NCBI GenBank assembly: GCA_965371855.1
Contig: CBDUZZ010000058.1
Location: 1-31,449, forward strand
Direction of reading: 5' to 3'
Length of the DNA: 31,449 nt
Origin: JAADEM01 sp965371855
Lineage (GTDB): Bacteria > Bacteroidota > Bacteroidia > Bacteroidales > Marinilabiliaceae
Position 1 is the first letter of the stretch; every line of letters begins with the position of its first letter. The notes below the pieces were generated by a model, which made no database searches, was not told the origin of the DNA, and saw only the letters and a list, made by a program, of their open reading frames with translations. Both the position numbers and the translations under genes were made by a program. Positions 23,909 through 31,449 of the stretch are shown here, piece after piece.

Positions 23909-24441
23909 ACAGTTACACCTGAGTATTTTTCATTGTCTGGATGATTAAAGTCTTTTGCATACATACCGTTAATGCCATAATACACTGAAGCTCTTGGCCT
24001 CCATACCGGCCCGGGCTTTCGGAAATATCCTTTCAGACCTACATTATACCCAACCCCGGTAAAGATGGTTGTTCCAAATCCTCCGGTTACTGATAAATAA
24101 GGTAGCAAACTTAATTCCAGGTTGAAACCAAGTACTCCATATGGAATTCCAAATCCTACACCTACATTTCCCAGTGTGCCAAAGGGAATCTCTTCAATGT
24201 TGGTAATAGTATTACGAATGATTTCCTTAGTATTTCCATTTTTTTCTTTGATTAAAATTTTTTCTCCATCTATCGATAATATTTTTGCTTTAACAGACTT
24301 ATGCTGTTTAATATTTATGATAAACATTCGATTGGTTCCGGCTATGATACTTCCTGTATATGTGCTTGAGGTCTCTTGAGAAAAAATATTAATATTACAT
24401 AACAGATTAAGAATAATAACTACTGACAATAATTTATACAT
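23878..24441 (-). CDS. Secreted outer-membrane-barrel-like protein, probably C-truncated
   Basis: 187 residues. A signal peptide (ending FSQ) precedes an SH3-like strand pair (SVKAKILSIDGEKILIKEKNGNTKEI), then beta-barrel strands (NVGVGFGIPYGVLGFNLELSL, GVGYNVGLKGYF). The end, SGVTVGLG, is a normal mid-barrel strand but is followed by QQKGSQ and a stop lying inside the duplicated repeat. Shifting one frame there gives the stranded tail FGTAKGIAIMKK. I infer that the last strands were lost at a recombination junction. The gene starts 3 bp after the 157-residue gene and shares its transcript. The same N-terminal layout occurs in the 245-residue protein at 29532. Confidence 0.65.
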   Translation of the reverse strand: MYKLLSVVIILNLLCNINIFSQETSSTYTGSIIAGTNRMFIINIKQHKSVKAKILSIDGEKILIKEKNGNTKEIIRNTITNIEEIPFGTLGNVGVGFGIPYGVLGFNLELSLLPYLSVTGGFGTTIFTGVGYNVGLKGYFRKPGPVWRPRASVYYGINGMYAKDFNHPDNEKYSGVTVGLGQQKGSQ

Positions 24442-24444
24442 AGT

Positions 24445-24918
24445 TTAAAATTTAATTCGTAATCCAACTGATATTGGCTGCTTATTACGGAAACTATTGT
24501 TGTTAAAGTTATTACAGCCTGCAAAAAGCTGAATCCGTGACTGTTCTGATGCTTTGCTGAGTTCATTGTAAAGCGATTTGGGTTTCTCATTGTTGAATAA
24601 TGCTAATGCTGCATTACTGTTTTTTTCAGTTAAAGAGGCCTGTTGCTTCCTGTTTTTCTTTTTCTTAACAACCAAATAAACTATTAAACCTGTAAGTAAT
24701 ACTCCTCCAACTATGGCAATGGTAGTTATTTGTCCGCTATCTGCCATTCCCGGCAGTTCATCACTTCTATCAACCCATTTAGCCTGAATATTATTAATGT
24801 TTATTACAGATACCTTATCTCCTTTAACATCACCACCTTCAGCCTGAATTACATAGGCATTAAAAGAAAATAGAAATACTACACACATAAAAATTGATAA
24901 AAATTGATTGTTTTTCAT
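24445..24918 (-). CDS. Signal-peptide membrane protein of unknown function
   Basis: 157 residues. N-terminal signal (MKNNQFLSIFMCVVFLFSFNA), a short periplasmic stretch (NIQAKWVDRSDELPGM), one TM helix at about 65-85 (TTIAIVGGVLLTGLIVYLVV) followed by KKKKNRKQQ, then a polar tail ending VGLRIKF. The last strand resembles the aromatic end of an outer-membrane barrel, but the length is too short for one. It lies 3 bp upstream of the truncated barrel gene in the same operon. I do not recognise the family. Confidence 0.6.
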   Translation of the reverse strand: MKNNQFLSIFMCVVFLFSFNAYVIQAEGGDVKGDKVSVININNIQAKWVDRSDELPGMADSGQITTIAIVGGVLLTGLIVYLVVKKKKNRKQQASLTEKNSNAALALFNNEKPKSLYNELSKASEQSRIQLFAGCNNFNNNSFRNKQPISVGLRIKF

Positions 24919-24951
24919 AATAAAAAGTTTTAAGGTTTATAAATATGTTTC

Positions 24952-25057
24952 TGTTTTATTGTGTTTTTCAAAGTGTTGAAGCTTAATAGTTATTCTTCAT
25001 ATTGTATTTGTAATATTCAAGCTATTTTTTTGTAAAAACCATATCTTCACCATCTTC
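24952..25057. repeat. Direct repeat copy 1 flanking the four-gene envelope operon
   Basis: About 105 bp matching 30370-30478, with six mismatches and one 3-nt in-frame gap by hand count (about 94%). It holds a 70-bp 3' flank plus the end of a minus-strand reading frame. Confidence 0.85.
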
Positions 25058-25081
25058 TGTAAATTCTATTTTTATAACAAA
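25022..25081 (-). pseudogene. Stranded C-terminal codons of an unknown gene
   Basis: On the minus strand the frame FVIKIEFTEDGEDMVFTKK ends at TAG 25022-25024 and is blocked upstream by TAA at 25082-25084. The homologous tail at 30440 reads PDGEDSMVFTRK with one extra Ser codon. The in-frame indel and conservative change indicate a true protein end. I cannot name the family. Confidence 0.5.
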
Positions 25082-25208
25082 TTAAATATTTTGCGGTGTT
25101 ACGAAAAGGTGATGCACTTGGATTACCAACTAAATCCCGCATATGCGCCATTGTTATAGGTATGTTAGTTTAAATCCATAATGAATTTGTATTATATTTT
25201 TTCAAATA

Positions 25209-27095
25209 TTAATTATCTTTTTTGAATTCATTTAACCAAACTTCAACATCATTTGGCCAATGCATAATTGGTATTTTAATTCCAGCCTCGAATAAAGCCT
25301 CTGTAACAAAAGTACTACAGTCAAATGGTTTAGATAAAAAAGGTGATCTCCAATATGTCAAATTACTTTTAATTGAACTTTTGTAATTTAATAATTTTTC
25401 TACATTCTCTGATTTTAGATAAAAAGTGTGTGAATAGTCAAAATATTTTATTATTTCAGGATAATCAAATTCACCTAACGATTCAGCGATTATTCCCACA
25501 CTTGAACTAAGTGTATTGTTTTGTGGCCAAAAACCAAAGCTAATTTCTGAATTAGTTTCAGGATGTTGGATTGTTAACCAATTATGCCCAGGTCCATTAC
25601 CTGCAAGATGATGAACATCGAAAGTATTTAGTCCTTTAAGAGAAACTTTTTTTATTGTTATTGGATAAAAATTAACAATATCTTTTGATAAAACTTTTCC
25701 CAAATCGTCCATTACAATAAATGTAAGTTGTGCATTTTTAAAATTATATCCATCAGTTTTTATCCAAATATCTTTAGAATAATGACTATTTTGAAAATTT
25801 GGTATCTTTATTTCAACTTCCTTATTATCAAAAATAAGTAGATTGTTTAAATTTTCATCTTCCCATATTGAAAATGAACCCAAAGGTGAACCATTTGTTT
25901 TTAGCCAGAAATGAAGCTTTTCTGGTGTGTAATCTTGATTAATTACCTCCAAAGTAATTTTAGAGGATAAGAATTCTGACAAACAGTTTTTACATGTCCT
26001 AAGTCCTACTCCGGGGATTTCTTCATTGCTTTCTGGTACTACTTCAAATAGTTCATTTGCACAATTTGCCTGTGTTGGATTTAACATTTGATAGTTAACT
26101 GGCTTGTAAGCTAAAATATTTACGTAGATATTCTTGAATTCTTCAAAATAACTAAATCCAACATTTGCAGTCCCAACAGCCATATTTTGCCCTGTTTGTT
26201 GAACATCTGCATCCAAACTGACTTGCTCAATTCTTCCTTCGGTAATAATTGCCAGATATAAATAGATGTATTGCGAACCTTCAGACAGGTCAATCTGAAT
26301 AGTGGCTGTCATAGTGTAACCGCCAAATTGAGGGTCTGTAAAATCAATCCATTTGAAATCAAGACCCGAATCGTATGATAGGATTGAGTTTGGTGATTGT
26401 GAATTGTTAAAAGTTTCGCTTCCCGTGTTTTTATTATATGAATAAGTGATTTGACCTCCTGCTGGAGTCGTGATATTTATAGTATAAGTGTAACCCGACA
26501 ATGGCATAAAGCCAACTTTTAGATTCTTCTGATACGGAGCAATGCTAATTACGTCCAATGGCACAGTAGTTTTATTACTAACTCCGTTTGATGTTTTGTA
26601 ACTGGCAATCAAATCGAATTTATCAAGTTGAATATCTTCATTTGAGCTTAACACAACCTGGTAATTAGTTAATCCATCAGAATTAGATATTGTACCGGAT
26701 TTTGTTAAATTTTTCAACATTAACCGATAATATCCTGTTGCAGTTTTTTGGTCTTGCCCTTTAAAATCAAGCCCCATATATTCTGCCTGTGAATTTATAG
26801 CTCCAAAATAGAGTTCTTCAGCATCATCAGGAACAGTAATACTCATTAAAATATCTTTCCCTTTTATTACCCACGACTGTACTGAGAGATAAGGCTTTTC
26901 TGTTGAAGTGGTATCTGCAGGGATTATATTATTCTCAACATAATCAGCATTAACGTTGTAGCTTTTAATATTACTGATAAAAGATTTTACGTTGAAGTCT
27001 TCATTTGTTGGTTCAAGAAGGTCTTTATTACAGCCCACCAAAAAAAGAGCTATATAAATAATCCAGGAGTATTGAAAAATTGATTTAGATTTCAT
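25209..27095 (-). CDS. Lipoprotein with a C-terminal permuted papain-like (LRAT/NlpC-P60 type) domain
   Basis: 628 residues. Lipobox FLVGC gives a lipid-anchored envelope protein. About 450 residues of beta-rich, Ig-like modules follow, with a Cys group (NCANE, RTCKNCL). The last 125 residues have the order expected of a circularly permuted papain-like fold: His504 in GPGHNWLTIQ, a GFWP turn at about 521, a later His in YSHTFYL, and Cys593 in FDCSTFV. LRAT, YebB-like and several toxin or amidase domains share this His-first, Cys-last order. A peptidoglycan or peptide substrate is plausible but unproven. It overlaps the preceding barrel gene by 11 bp and is last in the operon. Confidence 0.7.
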   Translation of the reverse strand: MKSKSIFQYSWIIYIALFLVGCNKDLLEPTNEDFNVKSFISNIKSYNVNADYVENNIIPADTTSTEKPYLSVQSWVIKGKDILMSITVPDDAEELYFGAINSQAEYMGLDFKGQDQKTATGYYRLMLKNLTKSGTISNSDGLTNYQVVLSSNEDIQLDKFDLIASYKTSNGVSNKTTVPLDVISIAPYQKNLKVGFMPLSGYTYTINITTPAGGQITYSYNKNTGSETFNNSQSPNSILSYDSGLDFKWIDFTDPQFGGYTMTATIQIDLSEGSQYIYLYLAIITEGRIEQVSLDADVQQTGQNMAVGTANVGFSYFEEFKNIYVNILAYKPVNYQMLNPTQANCANELFEVVPESNEEIPGVGLRTCKNCLSEFLSSKITLEVINQDYTPEKLHFWLKTNGSPLGSFSIWEDENLNNLLIFDNKEVEIKIPNFQNSHYSKDIWIKTDGYNFKNAQLTFIVMDDLGKVLSKDIVNFYPITIKKVSLKGLNTFDVHHLAGNGPGHNWLTIQHPETNSEISFGFWPQNNTLSSSVGIIAESLGEFDYPEIIKYFDYSHTFYLKSENVEKLLNYKSSIKSNLTYWRSPFLSKPFDCSTFVTEALFEAGIKIPIMHWPNDVEVWLNEFKKDN

Positions 27096-27837
27096 CTTTT
27101 TGCTTTTTCATTTGAACAAACTGGAAATAGAAGCCTATCTCTAGGATAATACTAGACATATCAAGTGACATATTTTCCTGAGAATTAGAATAGGTTATTT
27201 TTCTATTCAGATTATCCTCAAAATCATCAATAAATAAATCACGATATTTTATAGCCATCGTAAACCCGACACGTTTTTCGTGAGAAGTAGAAAAACCAAG
27301 ACTAAGCTCATAGCCTGTATTTGTGCCGTACCATTTATCCCGGTATCCAAAGAAGTCATCATTTACATCTACATTAGTGTAGGAACTAAAAAATCCACCA
27401 CCAAGCTCCATTTTACCCAATGTTATATAAGCAAAAACCCCGGGCATGTATGACTTCGTTTTAATCTTTAATTCATAATTCTGATTGACTAATTGGTTCT
27501 GAAATTGAGCAGTTAAATTTGAAAAAGCATAATCCATTTTAACTCCAATTTGAAGCAACCGAAATGGTCGTATGATAACAAATGGTTGAAAGCCATATTC
27601 AATATTAAAAGGTAAAGTAACAGGTTCGCTCTGTAACTCCGCATTACTTGCATCTACAACGCTTTCAAACCAATCATTAGTCATAGTGTTTAAATAGCAA
27701 GTCTCAGTCATACCTCCAAATCCCTTAATCCCAAACTTTATTAAGTTGAATGGTTTGTCTTGTGCTAATACCCTGCTACCACTTAATAAGAGTATTAGGA
27801 ATATGATGCAGCAGCTTTTTATTCTCATTGTTTTCAA
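27085..27837 (-). CDS. Secreted outer-membrane beta-barrel protein
   Basis: 250 residues, signal peptide ending VLAQD. The body alternates hydrophobic and polar residues in long strands (FIVIRPFRLLQIGVKMDYAF-like runs, KRVGFTMAIKYRDLF), and the final strands SLDMSSIILEIGFYFQFV end in an aromatic-rich segment. This fits an 8-12 strand outer-membrane barrel of Bacteroidota type; I do not recognise a specific family. Its stop overlaps the start of the papain-like lipoprotein gene by 11 bp, so their translation is coupled and they may form a complex. Confidence 0.65.
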   Translation of the reverse strand: MKTMRIKSCCIIFLILLLSGSRVLAQDKPFNLIKFGIKGFGGMTETCYLNTMTNDWFESVVDASNAELQSEPVTLPFNIEYGFQPFVIIRPFRLLQIGVKMDYAFSNLTAQFQNQLVNQNYELKIKTKSYMPGVFAYITLGKMELGGGFFSSYTNVDVNDDFFGYRDKWYGTNTGYELSLGFSTSHEKRVGFTMAIKYRDLFIDDFEDNLNRKITYSNSQENMSLDMSSIILEIGFYFQFVQMKKQKDEI

Positions 27838-27915
27838 ATGTTTTCAATTTGCTTTACTGTTGAAAATCGGTTTTTCCCAATTGCCCATAACGGTTATATA
27901 TAAGATTGATCGTTA

Positions 27916-29517
27916 TTAGAGTAAGCTCTTGGGAATCAGGGTTAAAATGTTGTTGTTTTTGTAGAATAAAAAATCACTCATTTCCGAAATAGGTTGCTTA
28001 ATTTGTAGCGAACCATTATAATTTCCTTGATAGTCTATTAGAAAAATATTATATAAAGATTCATCCAGGTCATCTTTTCTCAAATAAGTATAATTTCGAA
28101 ATAACTTGTTCGAGTTGGCTTCATTAATTGTTGGATAATATACCTGCTGTTTTGTAAACCAATTTTCAATTTTATAATCGTTACTAAAAATTATTAGACC
28201 TCTGTTTGTTATTGCCATGGGCAATAGTTTATTTTGGTAATAACTTGAAAGTGATTTGTAAATCCCTGCATCTTTTATGAAATTGTCAGAAAGGATATCC
28301 TTATCATCTGAGAAAAATAAAAATTGTCCATATTTTTCTACGGCCTTTTCCCCATCATACCTAAGCCTTACTTTTTCGTTTCCATCCAAATCATAATGTG
28401 AAAATGTTTCGTCGGAAATAATATAATAGCCATTTGAGGATATATAAACATCCTTAACCGGCGATTTTACATCGAGAAGGCTAAAAAATGTTTGTTTACC
28501 AGTGGCTTTCTCATATTTCGCAATAAAAGGTTTTCCATACTTTATTTCGATACCCTCTTTAAGGCACGAACCTATGTTAACCATAATAATATGGTCATTA
28601 TCAAAGCGCAGAAAAGATTTAGCAGTTTCCTTTTCAGGCAATGTTACCCGCCAAACTTCTTTACCAGTCTTAATTTCAACACAAATAAAATCATCTTTTG
28701 CTGAAAAGAAAACAAAATCGTTACTGTATAAAAGATTTGATGTCATATCTGCCCACACTTTTGCATCACGAATAACGGCTCCACCACCAACCAACCCCGA
28801 TAGAACACTTAGCCCAATACTAGCGGCTAGGGCTCCACCTTCGTTCTTTTTTCCAGTCTTCATATCATAATCCCAACCCTCTCCTGTTTTTAAATTAAAG
28901 GTATGCAAACCATCAACAGCCACTATTAGTGTTGAACCAATAAACTTAATTTCGTCCCAGCCAAATTTATTGCTCAAATCACGGTGCCACAAATCCTTAC
29001 CTGTTTCAAGGCTAAATGCTGTCAACGACCCAGTAAACCCAACCTTGTTTTCTCTATTGAATAAAAAATAGCTTCCTGGCCTTTCCCAAAGCATTTCCCC
29101 GTTGTTTTTGCTTATTGCAAACACTTTACCTTTACCTTGAATAATGATTTTATCTTTTAGAAAAAACTTCGGATCCCAGCAAAAGGAATGTTTTGACCAA
29201 ATAACTTTTTGCGTTTTTAAATCATAATAAGTTAATATTCCCGGAGTTTTTGTTGGCTTTTCTCCGGGTTTTCTTGCAAATGCAAGTGCTTTCATTTCAA
29301 ATGTGTCAACAGCAATATCTTTAACCTCAAAAGGAAAAGTAAAATCTGTAGCACTAATTTGCTCGTTATTACCAATTGTTTCTTCAATATTAACTTTTTT
29401 AGAACTTACATTTACTCGAATATCGCCTAGTTCAGGATAAGACGAAATAATATTTGGGACTGTTCCACAACTACTTAATATAAATATTAACCCAATTATA
29501 TAGACAATTTTTTTCAT
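27916..29517 (-). CDS. Lipoprotein with PQQ-like beta-propeller
   Basis: 533 residues. Lipobox ILSSC near residue 17. From about residue 75 onward the sequence repeats the PQQ/BamB-type blade pattern: KTQKVIWSKHSF, KNNGEMLWERPGS, ETGKDLWHRDLS, KTGKEVWRVTLP, each with a W four to five residues after a Gly/Lys turn. It resembles BamB-like outer-membrane scaffolds, not quinone enzymes, since no quinoprotein catalytic set is visible. An internal hydrophobic Gly-rich stretch (ALAASIGLSVLSGLVGGGAV) interrupts one blade and could be a membrane-inserting loop. It sits 14 bp after the preceding gene in the operon. Confidence 0.75.
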   Translation of the reverse strand: MKKIVYIIGLIFILSSCGTVPNIISSYPELGDIRVNVSSKKVNIEETIGNNEQISATDFTFPFEVKDIAVDTFEMKALAFARKPGEKPTKTPGILTYYDLKTQKVIWSKHSFCWDPKFFLKDKIIIQGKGKVFAISKNNGEMLWERPGSYFLFNRENKVGFTGSLTAFSLETGKDLWHRDLSNKFGWDEIKFIGSTLIVAVDGLHTFNLKTGEGWDYDMKTGKKNEGGALAASIGLSVLSGLVGGGAVIRDAKVWADMTSNLLYSNDFVFFSAKDDFICVEIKTGKEVWRVTLPEKETAKSFLRFDNDHIIMVNIGSCLKEGIEIKYGKPFIAKYEKATGKQTFFSLLDVKSPVKDVYISSNGYYIISDETFSHYDLDGNEKVRLRYDGEKAVEKYGQFLFFSDDKDILSDNFIKDAGIYKSLSSYYQNKLLPMAITNRGLIIFSNDYKIENWFTKQQVYYPTINEANSNKLFRNYTYLRKDDLDESLYNIFLIDYQGNYNGSLQIKQPISEMSDFLFYKNNNILTLIPKSLL

Positions 29518-29531
29518 AACATAAAAATTTA

Positions 29532-30269
29532 TTATTTGATACTAAAAAACCAGTTCAATTTCCAATATATCAGAATTGGAAGTAAATTCTCATCGACTGC
29601 GTCATTGGGGATGTTATATGAATTTATTGCACCTAAGCCTAATTCAAAAGAGAAATAACGGTCTTTATTAGCCGATTTGTACGTGTCGTGTACCCAATTT
29701 ATAGATCCAAAATATTGATTAAGTTCACCAATCGGTGAAACTCCAACTTTAACTGAAATTCCGTTTTTCTTAATCCTCCCTTTCTCGTTCATAGAAGTTT
29801 TTAAGTAAAAAACAGGGCCAAAAGCAAACATTACCGCTGACGAATATTGAATGTCTCCATAATAGTCCTCGTAGATTGTAGGCCGATAAAATACCCCACC
29901 TTCAATACCAATTTTTTCGGTTGGAAAATACCTGTAGGTCAATCCCAAAATACCACCACCACCAATGGCTACGCCAAACGATGACTTATTGAAATAATCA
30001 GAATAATAGCCGCCTTTTGCAACGGTACTCACTTTCGTAAAAGGTGAATTTTCAACGATTTCTTTTTCTGTTTTTTCAATTTCAGTGAAAGAGTAAACAA
30101 ATAAACTTCCATCAGCGGTTTTAATTTTAATGTGTTTATTAGGGATCATTTCTGTAATTTCACCTTTTATTACAGAACCGTTTTTAAGATAAACAACATC
30201 TTTGCTTTCTTGTGCAAATGCACAAATGCTAAATAAAAAAATCGATACCAACAAAATTAGTTTTTTCAT
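29532..30269 (-). CDS. Secreted barrel-like protein with N-terminal SH3-like domain
   Basis: 245 residues from the ATG at 30269 (MKKLILLVSIFLFSICAFAQ); the frame extends eight codons further but the signal peptide fixes this start. An SH3-like module (VYLKNGSVIKGEITEMIPNK, TADGSLFVYSFTEI) is followed by beta-barrel strands with a Gly-rich turn (GVAIGGGGILGLTYRYF), ending WKLNWFFSIK. The layout matches the truncated protein at 23878, so the two are probably paralogues. First gene of the four-gene operon that runs to 25209. Confidence 0.7.
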   Translation of the reverse strand: MKKLILLVSIFLFSICAFAQESKDVVYLKNGSVIKGEITEMIPNKHIKIKTADGSLFVYSFTEIEKTEKEIVENSPFTKVSTVAKGGYYSDYFNKSSFGVAIGGGGILGLTYRYFPTEKIGIEGGVFYRPTIYEDYYGDIQYSSAVMFAFGPVFYLKTSMNEKGRIKKNGISVKVGVSPIGELNQYFGSINWVHDTYKSANKDRYFSFELGLGAINSYNIPNDAVDENLLPILIYWKLNWFFSIK

Positions 30270-30369
30270 AATAATTAAGGTTATATTTACCACTCCAACC
30301 CCACAAGCGGTTAAATTATTTAAAAAAGCGAGGGGTGTAACTGACCGCTTTCTGTTTTATTCTTTTTTC

Positions 30370-30478
30370 TGTATTATTGTGTTTTTCAAAGTGTTGAATC
30401 TTAATAGTTATTCTTCATGTTGTATTTGTAATATTCAACTTATTTTCTTGTAAAAACCATACTATCTTCACCATCTGG
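30370..30478. repeat. Direct repeat copy 2 flanking the four-gene operon
   Basis: Partner of 24952-25057, same orientation, about 5.3 kb apart. The two enclose the entire operon 25209-30269. Confidence 0.85.
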
Positions 30479-30511
30479 TGTAATTGTTTTATTTTTTAGT
30501 AAAACTTTTTC
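30440..30511 (-). pseudogene. Second stranded tail of the same unknown gene
   Basis: Frame EKVLLKNKTITPDGEDSMVF then TRK and TAA at 30440-30442, blocked upstream by TGA at 30512-30514. Homologous to the tail at 25022-25081. The remainder of 30270-30562 holds no gene I can support. Confidence 0.5.
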
Positions 30512-30562
30512 TCAAACTCAATAGTTTTTCATGACCTATCGGGGTTTAAATTTTGCCTGATT

Positions 30563-31449
30563 TTATTTCACTATCACCATCTTCTTAGTTTCCATGAAAT
30601 CATTTCCAACACTAAGCTGGTAGAAATATATACCGCCCGGTAGTCCTCCGGCAGTAAAACGGGTTGTAAACTCACCGGCTTGTTGCACCTTGTTAACCAA
30701 CGACTGTATTTCATGACCGTATGTATCGTATACTTTCAAACTTACAAACCCGTCTTTTTCTATCGAATAAGTAATCTCAGTTGTAGAACTAAAAGGATTG
30801 GGGAAATTCTGTTTTAGACTGGTTTTAGCTGTTGAATGAGATGATAAATCAATTATGCCGGTTGTAGTAATCGGTTCTATTATTACATCATCAATATACC
30901 AACCTGAACTTACATGTGTATAGGGATAACTACCACCAGTCCTTGACTGAAAGTAAAACGCAACCTGGATCGAAGAACCAGCATAATCTTTTAAGTCAAT
31001 AGATGAATATGTCCACACCCCACTACTGGTATTGGTGTATTCTGGTGAAATGGTTTCCCATTCGCCACCTGCAGTTTTTATTTGAACAAAGCCTTTGTCG
31101 CTATTTGCAAAGCTGTACCAATGCCAGAAACGTAATCGTGGATTTTCTGAAGCGGCAGGTACATTAATTTGGGGGCTGACAAGTCGACTATCAACATTTT
31201 CATGATAGTTTCCATTAAGCACAGTTCCAGCACAATTATCCCCATTGTAAGCACTGCCGGGTCCCCCTGTTGGTGCCCCAACTTCCCAGGTTCCCCTTTC
31301 GGCAAACCAATCTCCAATTCCAGCTTCCCAAGTCTCCGGGTTGTGGAAGGTGATAGATCCAGTTGTTAAAGAAACGTCATCGAAGTACCAGCCGGAACTT
31401 ACATGTGTATAGGGATAACTACCACCAGTCCTTGACTGAAAGTAAAACG
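30563..31449 (-). CDS. T9SS type A sorting domain protein with tandem jelly-roll repeats, 5' end beyond the window
   Basis: The frame is open to the window edge and 295 residues are visible. The C-terminal 80 residues are a type A T9SS sorting domain (NFPNPFSSTTEITYSI, SLKVYDTYGHEIQSL, GGIYFYQLSVGNDF, MVIVK), so the protein is exported by type IX secretion. Upstream is a MAM/jelly-roll-like module whose strand FYFQSRTGGSYPYTHVSSGW occurs twice exactly 163 residues apart. The DNA is identical over at least 55 bp (30906-30960 and 31395-31449). Such modules usually bind or cleave surface polymers; the enzymatic part, if any, is outside the window. Confidence 0.85.
   Translation of the reverse strand, partial: FYFQSRTGGSYPYTHVSSGWYFDDVSLTTGSITFHNPETWEAGIGDWFAERGTWEVGAPTGGPGSAYNGDNCAGTVLNGNYHENVDSRLVSPQINVPAASENPRLRFWHWYSFANSDKGFVQIKTAGGEWETISPEYTNTSSGVWTYSSIDLKDYAGSSIQVAFYFQSRTGGSYPYTHVSSGWYIDDVIIEPITTTGIIDLSSHSTAKTSLKQNFPNPFSSTTEITYSIEKDGFVSLKVYDTYGHEIQSLVNKVQQAGEFTTRFTAGGLPGGIYFYQLSVGNDFMETKKMVIVK

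Noticed and set aside
23691..23909. 72-codon minus-strand ORF spanning the repeat
   Set aside because: It crosses a terminator hairpin and merges an out-of-frame barrel tail with the lipoprotein start; only the last 20 codons are a meaningful remnant.

Overview
The window looks like chromosome from a low-GC member of the Bacteroidota (Bacteroidia-like). The evidence is a type IX secretion sorting tail, TAnnTTTG-type promoter boxes, weak Shine-Dalgarno signals, many short-signal lipoproteins and outer-membrane barrels, an S41 peptidase, a prolyl-tripeptidyl-type S9 peptidase and paired SiaB/SiaC proteins. I see no tRNA, rRNA or CRISPR.

Layout. 1-2770 is a worn region: an IS4-type transposase end, a DUF6629-like tail, a LuxR-type membrane regulator broken by one in-frame TGA, and an intact CPBP membrane protease. 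2773-5418 is an accessory insert with a HipBA-type pair and a decayed TOTE-type primase. 5673-12018 is core: mnmE (minus), then guaA, an S41 peptidase, pnuC and a serine acetyltransferase. 12178-13127 is a siaB-siaC pair, convergent with a 1038-residue ABCG-like transporter and a small secreted protein. 17053-21911 holds an S9 peptidase, an outer-membrane POTRA/barrel protein and a PepSY-associated membrane protein. 22202-24918 holds an OB-fold-like lipoprotein, an MntA/HepT pair and two envelope proteins. 25209-30269 is a four-gene minus-strand envelope operon ending in a lipoprotein with a permuted papain-like (LRAT/NlpC-P60 type) domain. The window ends inside a repetitive T9SS-exported protein.

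The most striking signal is structural. Three separate accessory cassettes (HipBA plus TOTE remnant; MntA/HepT; the four-gene envelope operon) are each bracketed by direct repeats of about 105-273 bp that carry the END or START of neighbouring genes. The repeats are not identical. By hand count all three pairs are about 93-94% identical, and their differences are often synonymous or in-frame. Gene tails are therefore stranded next to each cassette: an mnmE C-terminus, a CPBP protease half, a propeller-like tail, a lipoprotein N-terminus and an unidentified tail. This fits additive import of DNA from a sister lineage, anchored by homology on one side, and would be one route for loading defence/TA modules and envelope operons. 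A strain-mixed assembly must be excluded first.

A second layer is a set of perfect 7-mer or 8-mer tandem arrays in intergenic gaps. The same heptad occurs in opposite orientations on the two sides of guaA, and again after the S9 peptidase.
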